Below are positions 1-6,568 of a stretch of DNA of 8,354 bases, one piece after another. The number at the start of each line of letters is the position of its first letter. Position 1 is the first letter of the stretch. Source of the stretch: Acidobacteriaceae bacterium (GTDB taxonomy: Bacteria; Acidobacteriota; Terriglobia; Terriglobales; Acidobacteriaceae); contig JASHVU010000484.1 in NCBI GenBank assembly GCA_030044455.1, forward strand, positions 1 to 8,354, given 5' to 3'. A program made the position numbers and the translations under genes. The notes below the pieces were generated by a model that did no database searches, was not told the origin of the DNA, and saw only the letters and a program-made list of their open reading frames with translations.

Positions 1-1
1 G

Positions 2-304
2 TCGCCGATCGCCTCGTACAACGCCTCGACGGGCGAAGTCACGGCGGTGGTCGAACCCGGTTCGCTGTGGACTGCGTCCGGGCCTTGGTCCGCATCCGGC
101 ATCTACGGAAACAAGGCGTTCCTGTCGGGAACGAATTCTGCCGCGATCTGGGGCGTCACGCCAATATGGACCAACGGCGATCCCAACGGCGTCACGGTGT
201 TGTGGGGCAAAACCGTGCTTTGGGGCAAGGGTTCGCCGCAAGCCGAAACGGTATTGTGGGGAAAGACGGGAACCGACGCCTCATCGGTACCACTCGAATT
301 CTGA
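2..304 (+). CDS. C-terminal end of a large exported protein with WG repeats, possibly an S8 (subtilisin-like) peptidase tail
   Basis: The reading frame is open from the left edge, so the gene starts outside the window and only about 100 residues are visible. The segment is rich in Trp, Gly, Ser, Thr and Asn. It carries a loose WG repeat: AIWG, then TVLWGK at 194-211, again at 212-229 (directly adjacent) and again at 248-265. The end (SSVPLEF) is short and polar, with no transmembrane anchor. From memory, similar runs of VLWG-type repeats occur at the C-terminus of secreted S8 serine peptidases in Acidobacteria and other soil bacteria. No catalytic residue is visible here, so the peptidase assignment is inference; another extracellular repeat protein is equally possible. 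The gene faces the CHAT cluster convergently. The coding call is solid, the family call moderate. Confidence 0.72.
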   Translation, partial: SPIASYNASTGEVTAVVEPGSLWTASGPWSASGIYGNKAFLSGTNSAAIWGVTPIWTNGDPNGVTVLWGKTVLWGKGSPQAETVLWGKTGTDASSVPLEF

Positions 305-341
305 CCTGGCATCTGCTGCAAATTCAATGCCTGAACCTGAA

Positions 342-379
342 CGCGAATCCTGGGCTGCTGCCGCAATCCAGGGTTCGCG
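342..379 (+). repeat. Stem-loop just downstream of the WG-repeat gene
   Basis: Arms 342-353 and 368-379 pair over 12 bp with one G-U wobble around a 14-nt loop. The structure lies 38 nt after the stop codon at 304 and ends 26 nt before the ATG at 406. No T-run follows, so it is not a standard intrinsic terminator. It could protect an mRNA 3' end or influence read-through into the following small gene. Confidence 0.5.
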
Positions 380-405
380 GTTCGGGGACCGGTCTTCTGC
401 GTGAA

Positions 406-714
406 ATGGAGACGCTGCTCGACAAGCACTCTGATGGGAACGTACCACGGCCTGTTGGCGCCAGCTGTCCTCGGCTCCCGAGCCAGACGGCGAGCATCCC
501 AAACCGGGTCTACATCCCGGCTCGACCGGTTCCGCAAACGCCCGAGCAAACCCGACCGTCGGAGTTTGAATACACGGGCAACACGGCGCTGACCGTCGTC
601 AGCCCCCTCACCGGGCGCAAATACCTATTTGCGCAACCAGGTGCGCGCGTGAGTGTCGATACCATGGATCGGTCATGGATTGCTTCTGTTCCTCATCTCA
701 AGCGCTCGAATTGA
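406..714 (+). CDS. Small protein of unknown function with a C-terminal domain shared with the 71-aa protein at 5884-6099
   Basis: This 102-residue frame has a polar, Pro-rich N-terminal half (residues 1-52, probably unstructured). A compact C-terminal segment follows (about 54-100) that reads FEYTGNTALTVVSPLTG, then Y73, F75, V84-D85, D88 and a VPHL end. The C-terminal half looks like genuine protein. It aligns without gaps at offset 31 to the 71-aa protein: V64/V33, T69/T38, Y73/Y42, F75/F44, V84/V53, D85/D54 and D88/D57. I do not recognise an established family name or function. The ATG at 406 was chosen because it is the only good start after the upstream gene ends; no clear ribosome-binding site precedes it, so the N-terminus is uncertain. 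The gene is convergent with the CHAT gene, leaving 120 bp between the stops. It could also be a decayed copy. Confidence 0.5.
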   Translation: METLLDKHSDGNVPRPVGASCPRLPSQTASIPNRVYIPARPVPQTPEQTRPSEFEYTGNTALTVVSPLTGRKYLFAQPGARVSVDTMDRSWIASVPHLKRSN

Positions 715-834
715 ATCGGCTTGAATGCGGCTTTGCCCCTGGGCCTCGGGCCGTGCGTGTCGATCCGGTAACGGCAGGAATTGCTGTAACGCCTTGGTTC
801 TCTCCAGCGGATCTTTCCAGCCGAAAAGAGCAAA

Positions 835-3333
835 TCACTCGCGATCGTACATCTGGAACACCGCCCAATAAAACGGCAGACGGAATCTGCCTGCCGAATG
901 AAGCAGAGTGAGTTTGGCCGTGCGCAGTGAAGCCTCTGGAGAATTCCCCAGGGCAATGCTGCCATAGAAGCTGTCCATCAGGCGCGGAGTTGAACTGTCG
1001 CTCACCTCCCATAATGCGCCCACGACTCTCTCGGCGCCGGCGCGGAGAAATGCCCACGATAGCCCAACCAGGCCTTCGCCTGCGTAAAGGCGAGTACCGC
1101 TTCCATAGCAAGCCGAAATAGTCACCAGTTGCGCGTCGATCGGTTGCCGGATGATGTCGCGGGCATAGAGCTTGAACGAGCTGTCATCCGCGCGTGAACT
1201 CGAAAGAACGATGGCGGAATCGAGGGGATCGGTGCTATTGGCGATGGCGTGCGACACAAAGTGGATGTAGGAGTATTGCGACGGATGGCTCGACAAGTAA
1301 GCCGCGGGAGTGGCCTCGCGGCCGGCAACAACCGAGAGCCGGTTTTTCTCGAAATGGCTTTCGATCCTGGTCATCTCATAGGCGAAGAGAGGCAGGCTCG
1401 GAAAGTCCGGACTGGGAGAAACCGGATCACCAAGAAGAAGCATTGCCGAACCCTGATCCCGGGCGGTCTTTGACGCACCAAGCATTGCCAGCGAGGGTGC
1501 GGACACAATCGTCAAATCGTCGACAAGGTAATGGCTTGCCGCGCCGGAATTCTGGTCCTGCCCAGGGCTTGGGCCTGGAACGATCAGAGTTTCAAAATTC
1601 ACTTCGCTCAGCACGCCGTCGGCGAGCAGAATTACCGGCTTATCGGGACGAATGATTCCATTGGCCGGCGCAATCAAAGTTTGATAGAGCCACTTCCCAT
1701 CCGGGTTTCGGGTTGCCAGTGGGTCCTCGAGCTTCAAAATCGCGTTGCTGTAACCCTGGACGTGAGCGGCGATTTGCTGCCGGGTCGGCAGGGTAAACAT
1801 TGCTACTCGCTGCGGCGTGATGGCCCACAGATAGGATTGCTCGTCACCCAGCCAGTAGAAGAGCAGGGTGGCATTGGCGCTTTGAGCTATCCGTCGCGGG
1901 TCCAACGTTGCGCGAGCAAGAGCGCGTTTTCCGCGATCGGCGTCCAGTCCCTGTTCCAGGGTCCAACCGCGGCTCTCGTCGGCTGCATCGAGCGCGGCGC
2001 CGGTCCTTCCATGCTGAATCAACAGGTGAATGTAATCGTCATAAATCTCCGTCGCATTGGCCCCGAAAGGAAGTTGTGCCTCTTCTTTCTTGAGAGTTTC
2101 CCTTGCTGACTCATAAACGTTCAAAGTCGACCTGTACATCTGTTCGGCGGCTGCCGTACGTCCCTGGGCTTCATAGAGCCCGGCAAGCTCAGAGCCCGCG
2201 TCCAGGCGAATTGTCGTCAGAGCTGCCGGGTCGTTCCACACCGAGCGATCATCGGCCTCAGCCTCTGCGTCCCGATGCATCTCAGCAGCCAACTCGCCCT
2301 TGGTAAGCATCAGGTTTGGACTGATCCGTTCTCCGCCCGCGGTCTCCATCGGAGTTACCTGGTCAATAAACGCGCCAGCCTCTTTTAGATTTCCCCGCAC
2401 TGCTGAGATCTGGGCCATATCCTCGAGCGCGTTCTCAATGTCACCTTTGCTGTCGAGCTGTTGTGCCAGTAAGAGCGCCTGGCGGTAGCACTCCATGGCG
2501 CGAGGCCAGTCGCTCCTGTCGCGGTAAACATATCCGGCGTCGCTGAGACGCTTCAATTGTTCGCGCGGGCTCCCGGCGCGGGCTGCGGCGTTTTCGGCAG
2601 CAAGAAACTGCTCAAGTGCTCTATCATCGTCTCCCAACTGGTAGTAAGCCCAGCCGAGACTTCCCGAGCACTTTTCTTTCAGGTTCTCCGCGCCGATTTC
2701 GCCCGACATACGGGTTGCGCTCCGCAACCAATCGAGAGCTTCGTCAAAATGATCGACCTGGAGCGCAGCCCACCCCAGATTCAATTCGGCACTGGCATCG
2801 AGGTAGACGTCATGATGGGCTTCGGCAAACAGGTGGGTTGCCAGGAAAAGCTCCCGGGCCTGCGGAATATCACCACGCTCACCTGCAAAGATGCCGCGGG
2901 CCCGAAGCACTTCACCACAGCTGGCGAAGGCTGAAGCCTTGCAAAGTTCGCGGGCCCGGGCGAGCTTCTGCTCTGCCATGGGTAGCTGCTGCTGTCGAAA
3001 TAGTGCGATGCCCTCGATCGTCTGACTGCGAATGACCGAGTCTGCGCTGCCTGGCTTGAAATCGTTGTCGCTCAATGTCCGCAGTACGTCGCCGTACATT
3101 CCGCGCTGCAACTGGGACTGTGCCTTCAGCAGCAGAAACTCAGAGGCCCACCTGGGATTGTTGGTGCGGTATCGCTCGTATCCCCGTTGCGCCTCCTGCT
3201 GGCTGCCTTCAAGATCTCCGCGCACGAAAAGTTGCCGCGCATGATCGTATTGGGATTGTGCGCTGATAGCGCCTGAGTCTTTGAGCGGGATCAGGGTCAA
3301 CAGTAAAATGAGCCACGCCAACCGGAGAGGCAT
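835..3333 (-). CDS. Secreted TPR-CHAT domain protein (caspase-HetF-associated-with-TPRs protease family)
   Basis: This 832-residue protein has three parts. Residues 1 to about 25 form a signal peptide (R4, a Leu-rich core, and a small-residue cleavage zone SGAISA). Residues about 27-410 are helical repeats of TPR type (for example LNLGWAALQVDHFDEALDWL and LGWAYYQLGDDDRALEQFL). From about residue 540 to the end is a CHAT domain. Within it, HFVSHA supplies the expected catalytic H695 and TISACYGSG supplies C742, followed by the family signature GEGLVGLSWAFLRAGAERVV and LWEVSD. CHAT proteins are clan CD cysteine proteases; with both residues intact this one is probably active. The signal peptide implies action outside the cytoplasm. 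The ATG at 3333 was chosen because it directly precedes the signal peptide; a weak GGAGAA lies about 10 nt upstream. In-frame sequence continues further upstream but runs into the preceding gene. Target and activator are not visible; TPRs usually bind protein partners. Confidence 0.93.
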   Translation of the reverse strand: MPLRLAWLILLLTLIPLKDSGAISAQSQYDHARQLFVRGDLEGSQQEAQRGYERYRTNNPRWASEFLLLKAQSQLQRGMYGDVLRTLSDNDFKPGSADSVIRSQTIEGIALFRQQQLPMAEQKLARARELCKASAFASCGEVLRARGIFAGERGDIPQARELFLATHLFAEAHHDVYLDASAELNLGWAALQVDHFDEALDWLRSATRMSGEIGAENLKEKCSGSLGWAYYQLGDDDRALEQFLAAENAAARAGSPREQLKRLSDAGYVYRDRSDWPRAMECYRQALLLAQQLDSKGDIENALEDMAQISAVRGNLKEAGAFIDQVTPMETAGGERISPNLMLTKGELAAEMHRDAEAEADDRSVWNDPAALTTIRLDAGSELAGLYEAQGRTAAAEQMYRSTLNVYESARETLKKEEAQLPFGANATEIYDDYIHLLIQHGRTGAALDAADESRGWTLEQGLDADRGKRALARATLDPRRIAQSANATLLFYWLGDEQSYLWAITPQRVAMFTLPTRQQIAAHVQGYSNAILKLEDPLATRNPDGKWLYQTLIAPANGIIRPDKPVILLADGVLSEVNFETLIVPGPSPGQDQNSGAASHYLVDDLTIVSAPSLAMLGASKTARDQGSAMLLLGDPVSPSPDFPSLPLFAYEMTRIESHFEKNRLSVVAGREATPAAYLSSHPSQYSYIHFVSHAIANSTDPLDSAIVLSSSRADDSSFKLYARDIIRQPIDAQLVTISACYGSGTRLYAGEGLVGLSWAFLRAGAERVVGALWEVSDSSTPRLMDSFYGSIALGNSPEASLRTAKLTLLHSAGRFRLPFYWAVFQMYDRE

Positions 3334-3413
3334 GCGCTGCCGTTTCTCCGGCTGCCGCACAGCAAATTCCACGTCCGGATCGAGCGGTTTCAGGTTGCCA
3401 GACTCTGCTCCGA

Positions 3414-4259
3414 TTACGGATCGTTCGATCCGTTGCTGGACCCGCTGCCGATCGGCACGTTGCCTTTGACTGCGCAGCCAAGCTCCAGGTCCACCATGGT
3501 GAGATGCACATTCGTGATCCTCGGAGCTCCGGTCGGAGTATTGTGATCGTCGTGATTGATCTTCAACCTGCCCAGAATAATCCTGCCAAAGTCGGGAACA
3601 TAGACGATGTGACCGAACGAAATGCCAGGGTAAGAGCCGCTCGCTCGATTCACCAAAGAACATTCGACCGCCTCCGCACTCCCGAGAGTCGAGGAAAGTC
3701 GATTGTAATTGTCGCGCAAGTCATCGTGAAGACCGTCGCTCCCAAGGATGCGGCTGTATTGGCTGCCCACGCGGCCAATCAGGCCCGGGTCCCTGGTATA
3801 TTGCCCATCCCCATCCGGCTTGGCGCCGAGCATATTGGGGTCAATCTCCAGGTCGACCGGGTGGCCCGCAATGCGCAGGTTCTCAAAGCGAGTTCCGAGA
3901 AAAGAGATCCGCGGCACGTAGCCCTCGAGCGGATGCTCGGTGATGATCTGCCCCACAACCCGGTCGGCCGTCACCACTTCCAGCACATTGAGTCCTTCAA
4001 CCACAGTTGTGCTCAGCGTTGCCCAGCCGTGACCCGGTTTGGGGTCCCTGTTTCCGGCCACCTGCGTGTAGGCTGACTTGAACGATATAACCCCTTCGAG
4101 CCGGTATTCGCCAACATGTTCTGAGAAATAGCCGCCATGCCTGGGGAGCAAGGCATGGGTCTGAGGCTTGATCTCCTGGGCTAGAGGAAGATGCAGGTGA
4201 CCGGAAAGGATGGTCGCATCCGCATGGTAATGATGCGTTCTTTCAATTGTCTCGGACAT
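3414..4259 (-). CDS. Conserved-looking protein of unknown function between anti-sigma factor and CHAT protease
   Basis: This 281-residue protein has no signal peptide or membrane helix. The N-terminus is His-rich (RTHHYHADATILSGHLHLP). The middle contains recognisable blocks: YRLEGVISFKSAYTQVAG (52-69), PGHGWATLSTTVVEGLNVLE (75-94) and PRISFLGTRFENLRIAGHPV (116-135). The C-terminal part has VPDFGRIILGRLKI (221-234) and VHLTMVDLELGC (251-262). Alternating hydrophobic stretches suggest a mostly beta fold. I have the impression of a widespread hypothetical family but cannot name it or give a function. The ATG at 4259 was chosen over an in-frame TTG at 4277 because AAAGAGAG sits 7 nt upstream. 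It lies 80 bp upstream of the CHAT gene and 133 bp downstream of the anti-sigma gene, in the same orientation, which suggests a substrate, cofactor or partner of the CHAT protein. Confidence 0.88.
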   Translation of the reverse strand: MSETIERTHHYHADATILSGHLHLPLAQEIKPQTHALLPRHGGYFSEHVGEYRLEGVISFKSAYTQVAGNRDPKPGHGWATLSTTVVEGLNVLEVVTADRVVGQIITEHPLEGYVPRISFLGTRFENLRIAGHPVDLEIDPNMLGAKPDGDGQYTRDPGLIGRVGSQYSRILGSDGLHDDLRDNYNRLSSTLGSAEAVECSLVNRASGSYPGISFGHIVYVPDFGRIILGRLKINHDDHNTPTGAPRITNVHLTMVDLELGCAVKGNVPIGSGSSNGSNDP

Positions 4260-4346
4260 GCGCAAACTCTCTTTCAAAGACTTTGTGCCGGGAATTTTGA
4301 CGGATGGCGTCGGGCCTGGGGGATTCTCTTTCTCGCTGGGACAAAG

Positions 4347-4374
4347 AAGCGCCGGGGATCCCGATGCGGCGCTT
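4347..4374 (-). terminator. Stem-loop between anti-sigma gene and the 281-aa gene, possible attenuator
   Basis: Perfect 8-bp GC-rich arms (4347-4354 and 4367-4374) enclose a 12-nt loop, starting 19 nt after the anti-sigma stop codon. On the minus strand the stem is followed by CTTTGTCC, a weak T-rich stretch rather than a proper U-tract. Partial termination would reduce transcription of the two downstream genes relative to the sigma/anti-sigma pair. It could instead be an mRNA processing or stability element. Confidence 0.4.
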
Positions 4375-4392
4375 GAGAAACATTACAACACA

Positions 4393-5097
4393 CTATCTGG
4401 CTAAGGAAACATCGAAAACATAGCGTTCGATTGGGGTAAGCTTTCCATCGGACCCGGCTCCGGAGATAGAAAGTGCGTAGGTACCGCTCTCGAGCATACC
4501 TCCCGGTATGACGACCGAGAGCTGAACATCGCCGGAGGAATCCGATTTCGGAGCCTGGATCGAACCCGACCACGCCAGCTTCCCGGCGGGGTCCTTGAGC
4601 TCGAATGCATACGAGACAAAACTGCCGATGCCGGGATCGAGTGGAAGATCAACAGGCAGGGAGATGCCATGCGTCCGGTCGGCGGTGACGGTTGTCTTCG
4701 CAACTCCGCGAGTTGCACCATATATCGGAGCAGTTGGAACCACAGTTGGCTGGTCTGCCGAAGCCCGAAGAGCGGGAAATGTGACCAGATTCTGGTAGCC
4801 GATCACAACCAGCAAAGCAGCAAAAGCAGGAGCTGCAAATGCCGGCCGCCACCAGCTAAACCAATGCGTCCGGCCTTTTTCGCTCTGAACGGCGTCTTTC
4901 ACTTCAGTCCGACTGGGGGCAATTTTGCCTAACTGGACTTTCGCTTCATCAATAAACACGGTCGCAACGCGAGTGTCCAAAGCGCATTCCTGGCAGCCAA
5001 ACATGTGCTCTTCAAACTCCTCGCGGGCATCGGGCGCAAGTTCGTTCAGCAGGTACCGTTCCACCGCCATCTGTTCAACTGCTTCGTTATGATTCAT
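4393..5097 (-). CDS. Membrane-anchored anti-sigma factor with HxxxCxxC zinc motif
   Basis: This 234-residue protein has a cytoplasmic N-terminal domain (about 1-60) with the anti-sigma zinc motif H31-x3-C35-x2-C38 (HMFGCQEC) after helix AVERYLLNELAPDAREEFEE. A single transmembrane segment spans about residues 84-106 (PAFAAPAFAALLVVIGY). An exported C-terminal domain (about 115-234) is rich in beta-strand patterns such as GSFVSYAFELKDPAGKLAWS. Family knowledge: such proteins sequester the cognate ECF sigma factor and release it on an envelope signal. It follows the sigma gene after 61 bp in the same orientation, which strongly supports partnership. The start at 5097 (MNHNEAV) was chosen because it matches the usual opening of this group and has GGGGA about 10 nt upstream; in-frame ATGs at 5106, 5112 and 5127 are alternatives. 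The exported domain is the likely sensor; its ligand is unknown. Confidence 0.9.
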   Translation of the reverse strand: MNHNEAVEQMAVERYLLNELAPDAREEFEEHMFGCQECALDTRVATVFIDEAKVQLGKIAPSRTEVKDAVQSEKGRTHWFSWWRPAFAAPAFAALLVVIGYQNLVTFPALRASADQPTVVPTAPIYGATRGVAKTTVTADRTHGISLPVDLPLDPGIGSFVSYAFELKDPAGKLAWSGSIQAPKSDSSGDVQLSVVIPGGMLESGTYALSISGAGSDGKLTPIERYVFDVSLAR

Positions 5098-5158
5098 CGG
5101 CTTCATCCCCATCTTGATCGAGCTCATAGGCCTGTTCGCTCGCAAACCGGCATCCCGC

Positions 5159-5782
5159 TCATGCCTCCGCATCCAGCGGAACGGGCCCAATACGCTTCAC
5201 ATACTCGGTCTTGAATTCCTGCTTGGCCCGGTGAAGCAAGACCCGCAAATACTCGCGATCTACGCCAAACTCGCTGCATACCTCGTCGCGGTCGCGCTGA
5301 TCCAGAAAGATCGCCTGCAACAGAGAACGGTCGCGTGGGGCCAGACCGAGCAGAATCTCCCTCACTTTTGCCCTGATCTGACCGGCAACTACCAGGTCCA
5401 GGGCGTCAGCACCGGTGGCGAGAGGCTCGGACCTTTCTTCAGAATCGAGCGACTCAGTGCGGCTGGAAGAGCGATACAACTCAAAGAGCACATTGTTACA
5501 AACGCTGTTCACAAAGGCGCCGAGACGTTCCGGCTGTTGCAGCCCCCCTTCTGTGCGCAGCACCTTGAACACGCGTGCAAAAGTCTCCTGGCACACGTCT
5601 TCAATGGCGTGCCGCGACTGGAGCCGCGCTCGCAACTTTACCTTGAGCAAGGTGGTGAAGTAGCCAACGAAATGCTCCTGGGTCTGCCGGTCTCCTTCGC
5701 AAAGGTTCGCTACATAACCTGCGTCGAATGAATGGAATTGCAACGAATTCTCCGCTGAAATCGAAGGATTCGAGTATACCAT
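5159..5782 (-). CDS. ECF-family RNA polymerase sigma factor (sigma-70 regions 2 and 4)
   Basis: The product is 207 residues from this start. Region 2 spans about 33-105, with the core-binding pattern IEDVCQETFARVFKVL (60-75) and AFVNSVCNNVLFELYRSSSR (89-108). Region 4 spans about 137-195, with LAPRDRSLLQAIFLDQRDRDEVCSEFGV (147-174) and the recognition helix REYLRVLLHRAKQEF (176-190). There is no region 1.1 or 3, as expected of ECF factors, which direct polymerase to a small stress or signal regulon and often to their own promoter. The start is unsettled. ATG 5782 is used here. TTG 5743 has the best ribosome-binding site (GGAG, 6-nt spacer) and begins just before the conserved FHSFDAGYV. ATG 5887 overlaps the upstream stop codon as ATGA but would add an Arg/Ser-rich 35-residue extension that looks non-coding. 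The function call is firm. Confidence 0.93.
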   Translation of the reverse strand: MVYSNPSISAENSLQFHSFDAGYVANLCEGDRQTQEHFVGYFTTLLKVKLRARLQSRHAIEDVCQETFARVFKVLRTEGGLQQPERLGAFVNSVCNNVLFELYRSSSRTESLDSEERSEPLATGADALDLVVAGQIRAKVREILLGLAPRDRSLLQAIFLDQRDRDEVCSEFGVDREYLRVLLHRAKQEFKTEYVKRIGPVPLDAEA

Positions 5783-5883
5783 TGGGGTTCTAAGAGTCCA
5801 GTGAAGACGACGCGACCGCTCGGAGTTAGAAGCAGTTGAGCGCGAACGGGTAGCGCGGCGCGTTGCGGGTTGGGGAACAAAGT

Positions 5884-6099
5884 TCATGAAGCAATTCCAA
5901 ACAGTCTGCTGGCCAGCATGTACTTCGCATCTCTCTCGTCCACTGCCTGAACCCGCCGATTTGCCGAGAAACTATAAAGTTGTCGAGTAATTCTGCCGCG
6001 CACGGCGATCCGCGGAATGCCCAGGTAGCAGAGATCCAGACACTCAATGTTCGGCCTGATGTATCTCTCAAAGTAGATCTGCGGATGATCAGAGGGCAC
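5884..6099 (-). CDS. 71-aa protein of unknown function with the same small domain as the 102-aa protein at 406-714
   Basis: The protein starts with GTG at 6099, preceded by a textbook ribosome-binding site (AAGGAG, 6-nt spacer). It opens PSDHPQIYFERYIRPNIECL, then LCYLGIPRIAVRGRITRQLYSFSANRR, then VDERDAKYMLASRLFGI. It has no signal peptide or membrane helix. Residues 30-70 match the C-terminal segment of the 102-aa protein at a constant offset of 31, sharing V33, T38, Y42, F44, V53, D54 and D57. No known function comes to mind. The start overlaps the preceding membrane-protein gene by 11 bp. Its TGA overlaps a possible sigma-factor ATG by 4 bp, so it is very likely co-transcribed and perhaps translationally coupled with the sigma factor. 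Its position suggests an accessory or regulatory role in that system, which is inference only. Confidence 0.7.
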   Translation of the reverse strand: MPSDHPQIYFERYIRPNIECLDLCYLGIPRIAVRGRITRQLYSFSANRRVQAVDERDAKYMLASRLFGIAS

Positions 6100-6430
6100 G
6101 ATGTTCTCCTTTGACTGCGCTGGCTGGCAAGCTCGTTAATGAGCAAGAGGAAAGGGCCCTGGAGGTCGGCGCATTTTGCAGCCGCAGAGCCGCGGCGAAT
6201 GCCTGGAAGACGACCAGAACACAAATCCAGTCCCTGGTGAGTGCCAGAAACAAAGGCAGTAAAAGCACGAGAAGACAAAAGATAGCATAGGTACGCAAAG
6301 CGTTGAGACCGGAACGTACAATCCGGTGAAATGACTGGAACGGTCCGAGGCCGGACTTCGCAATGGAATCACCCAAGGCAGGCCGCATATTCGCCTGGCG
6401 GTCACGTGGATCGAACATCTCGACCATCAT
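6089..6430 (-). CDS. Small membrane protein of unknown function, first gene of the sigma/CHAT cluster
   Basis: This 113-residue protein has a polar N-terminal part (MMVEMFDPRDRQANMRP to about residue 45). Two adjacent hydrophobic stretches follow, at about 48-64 (YAIFCLLVLLLPLFLAL) and 69-82 (ICVLVVFQAFAAAL), separated only by TRDW, which would form a helical hairpin. The tail is short and Ser/Ala-rich. ATG 6430 was chosen because GGAGG lies exactly 6 nt upstream. The frame stays open to 6718, but nothing supports translation of that extension. The 3' end overlaps the next gene's start by 11 bp. I do not recognise the family. Context suggests a membrane component upstream of the sigma factor, possibly an extra sensor or anchor. 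The tail is of low complexity and could be poorly conserved. Confidence 0.58.
   Translation of the reverse strand: MMVEMFDPRDRQANMRPALGDSIAKSGLGPFQSFHRIVRSGLNALRTYAIFCLLVLLLPLFLALTRDWICVLVVFQAFAAALRLQNAPTSRALSSCSLTSLPASAVKGEHRAL
6106..6111 (-). promoter_or_regulatory. Ribosome-binding site of the 71-aa gene
   Basis: On the minus strand this reads AAGGAG, 6 nt before the GTG at 6099. It lies inside the last codons of the upstream 113-aa gene. It decides the GTG start and supports translation of this otherwise easily missed gene. Confidence 0.7.
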
Positions 6431-6436
6431 TCGGAA

Positions 6437-6441
6437 CCTCC
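6437..6441 (-). promoter_or_regulatory. Ribosome-binding site of the 113-aa membrane protein gene
   Basis: On the minus strand this is GGAGG with a 6-nt spacer (TTCCGA) to the ATG at 6430. It is the main reason for starting this gene here instead of at the far end of the longer open frame. Confidence 0.65.
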
Positions 6442-6568
6442 GAAGTGAGTTCTGCAGACGGAACCCGCATTTTTGGGCGAGCTCCGTCTGGTCTAGGGGG
6501 AGGACGCAGCTATCGTCGAGAGCCCGGTTGGGGCGTACCGTCAAAATCCGACCGAACCCTCCACGCAG

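Noticed and set aside
2..304. DNA-level tandem repeat or CRISPR-like array in the WG region
   Set aside because: The repeats are conserved at the protein level (TVLWGK) with differing codons; there are no spacers or palindromic repeat units.
67..405. Plus-strand frame extending the 102-aa gene upstream to 67
   Set aside because: It overlaps the WG-repeat gene in another frame over more than 200 bp and reads as Arg-rich shadow sequence; only the part from about 406 onward looks genuine.
1531..2109. 192-aa plus-strand frame
   Set aside because: Antisense shadow of the CHAT gene, which has clear domain motifs in the other strand.
3334..3663. N-terminal extension of the CHAT gene up to 3663
   Set aside because: It would overlap the 281-aa gene by 250 bp and bury the obvious signal peptide 110 residues inside the protein.
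5826..6278. 150-aa minus-strand frame
   Set aside because: It overlaps both small genes, which have good ribosome-binding sites and more protein-like sequence; this frame has neither.
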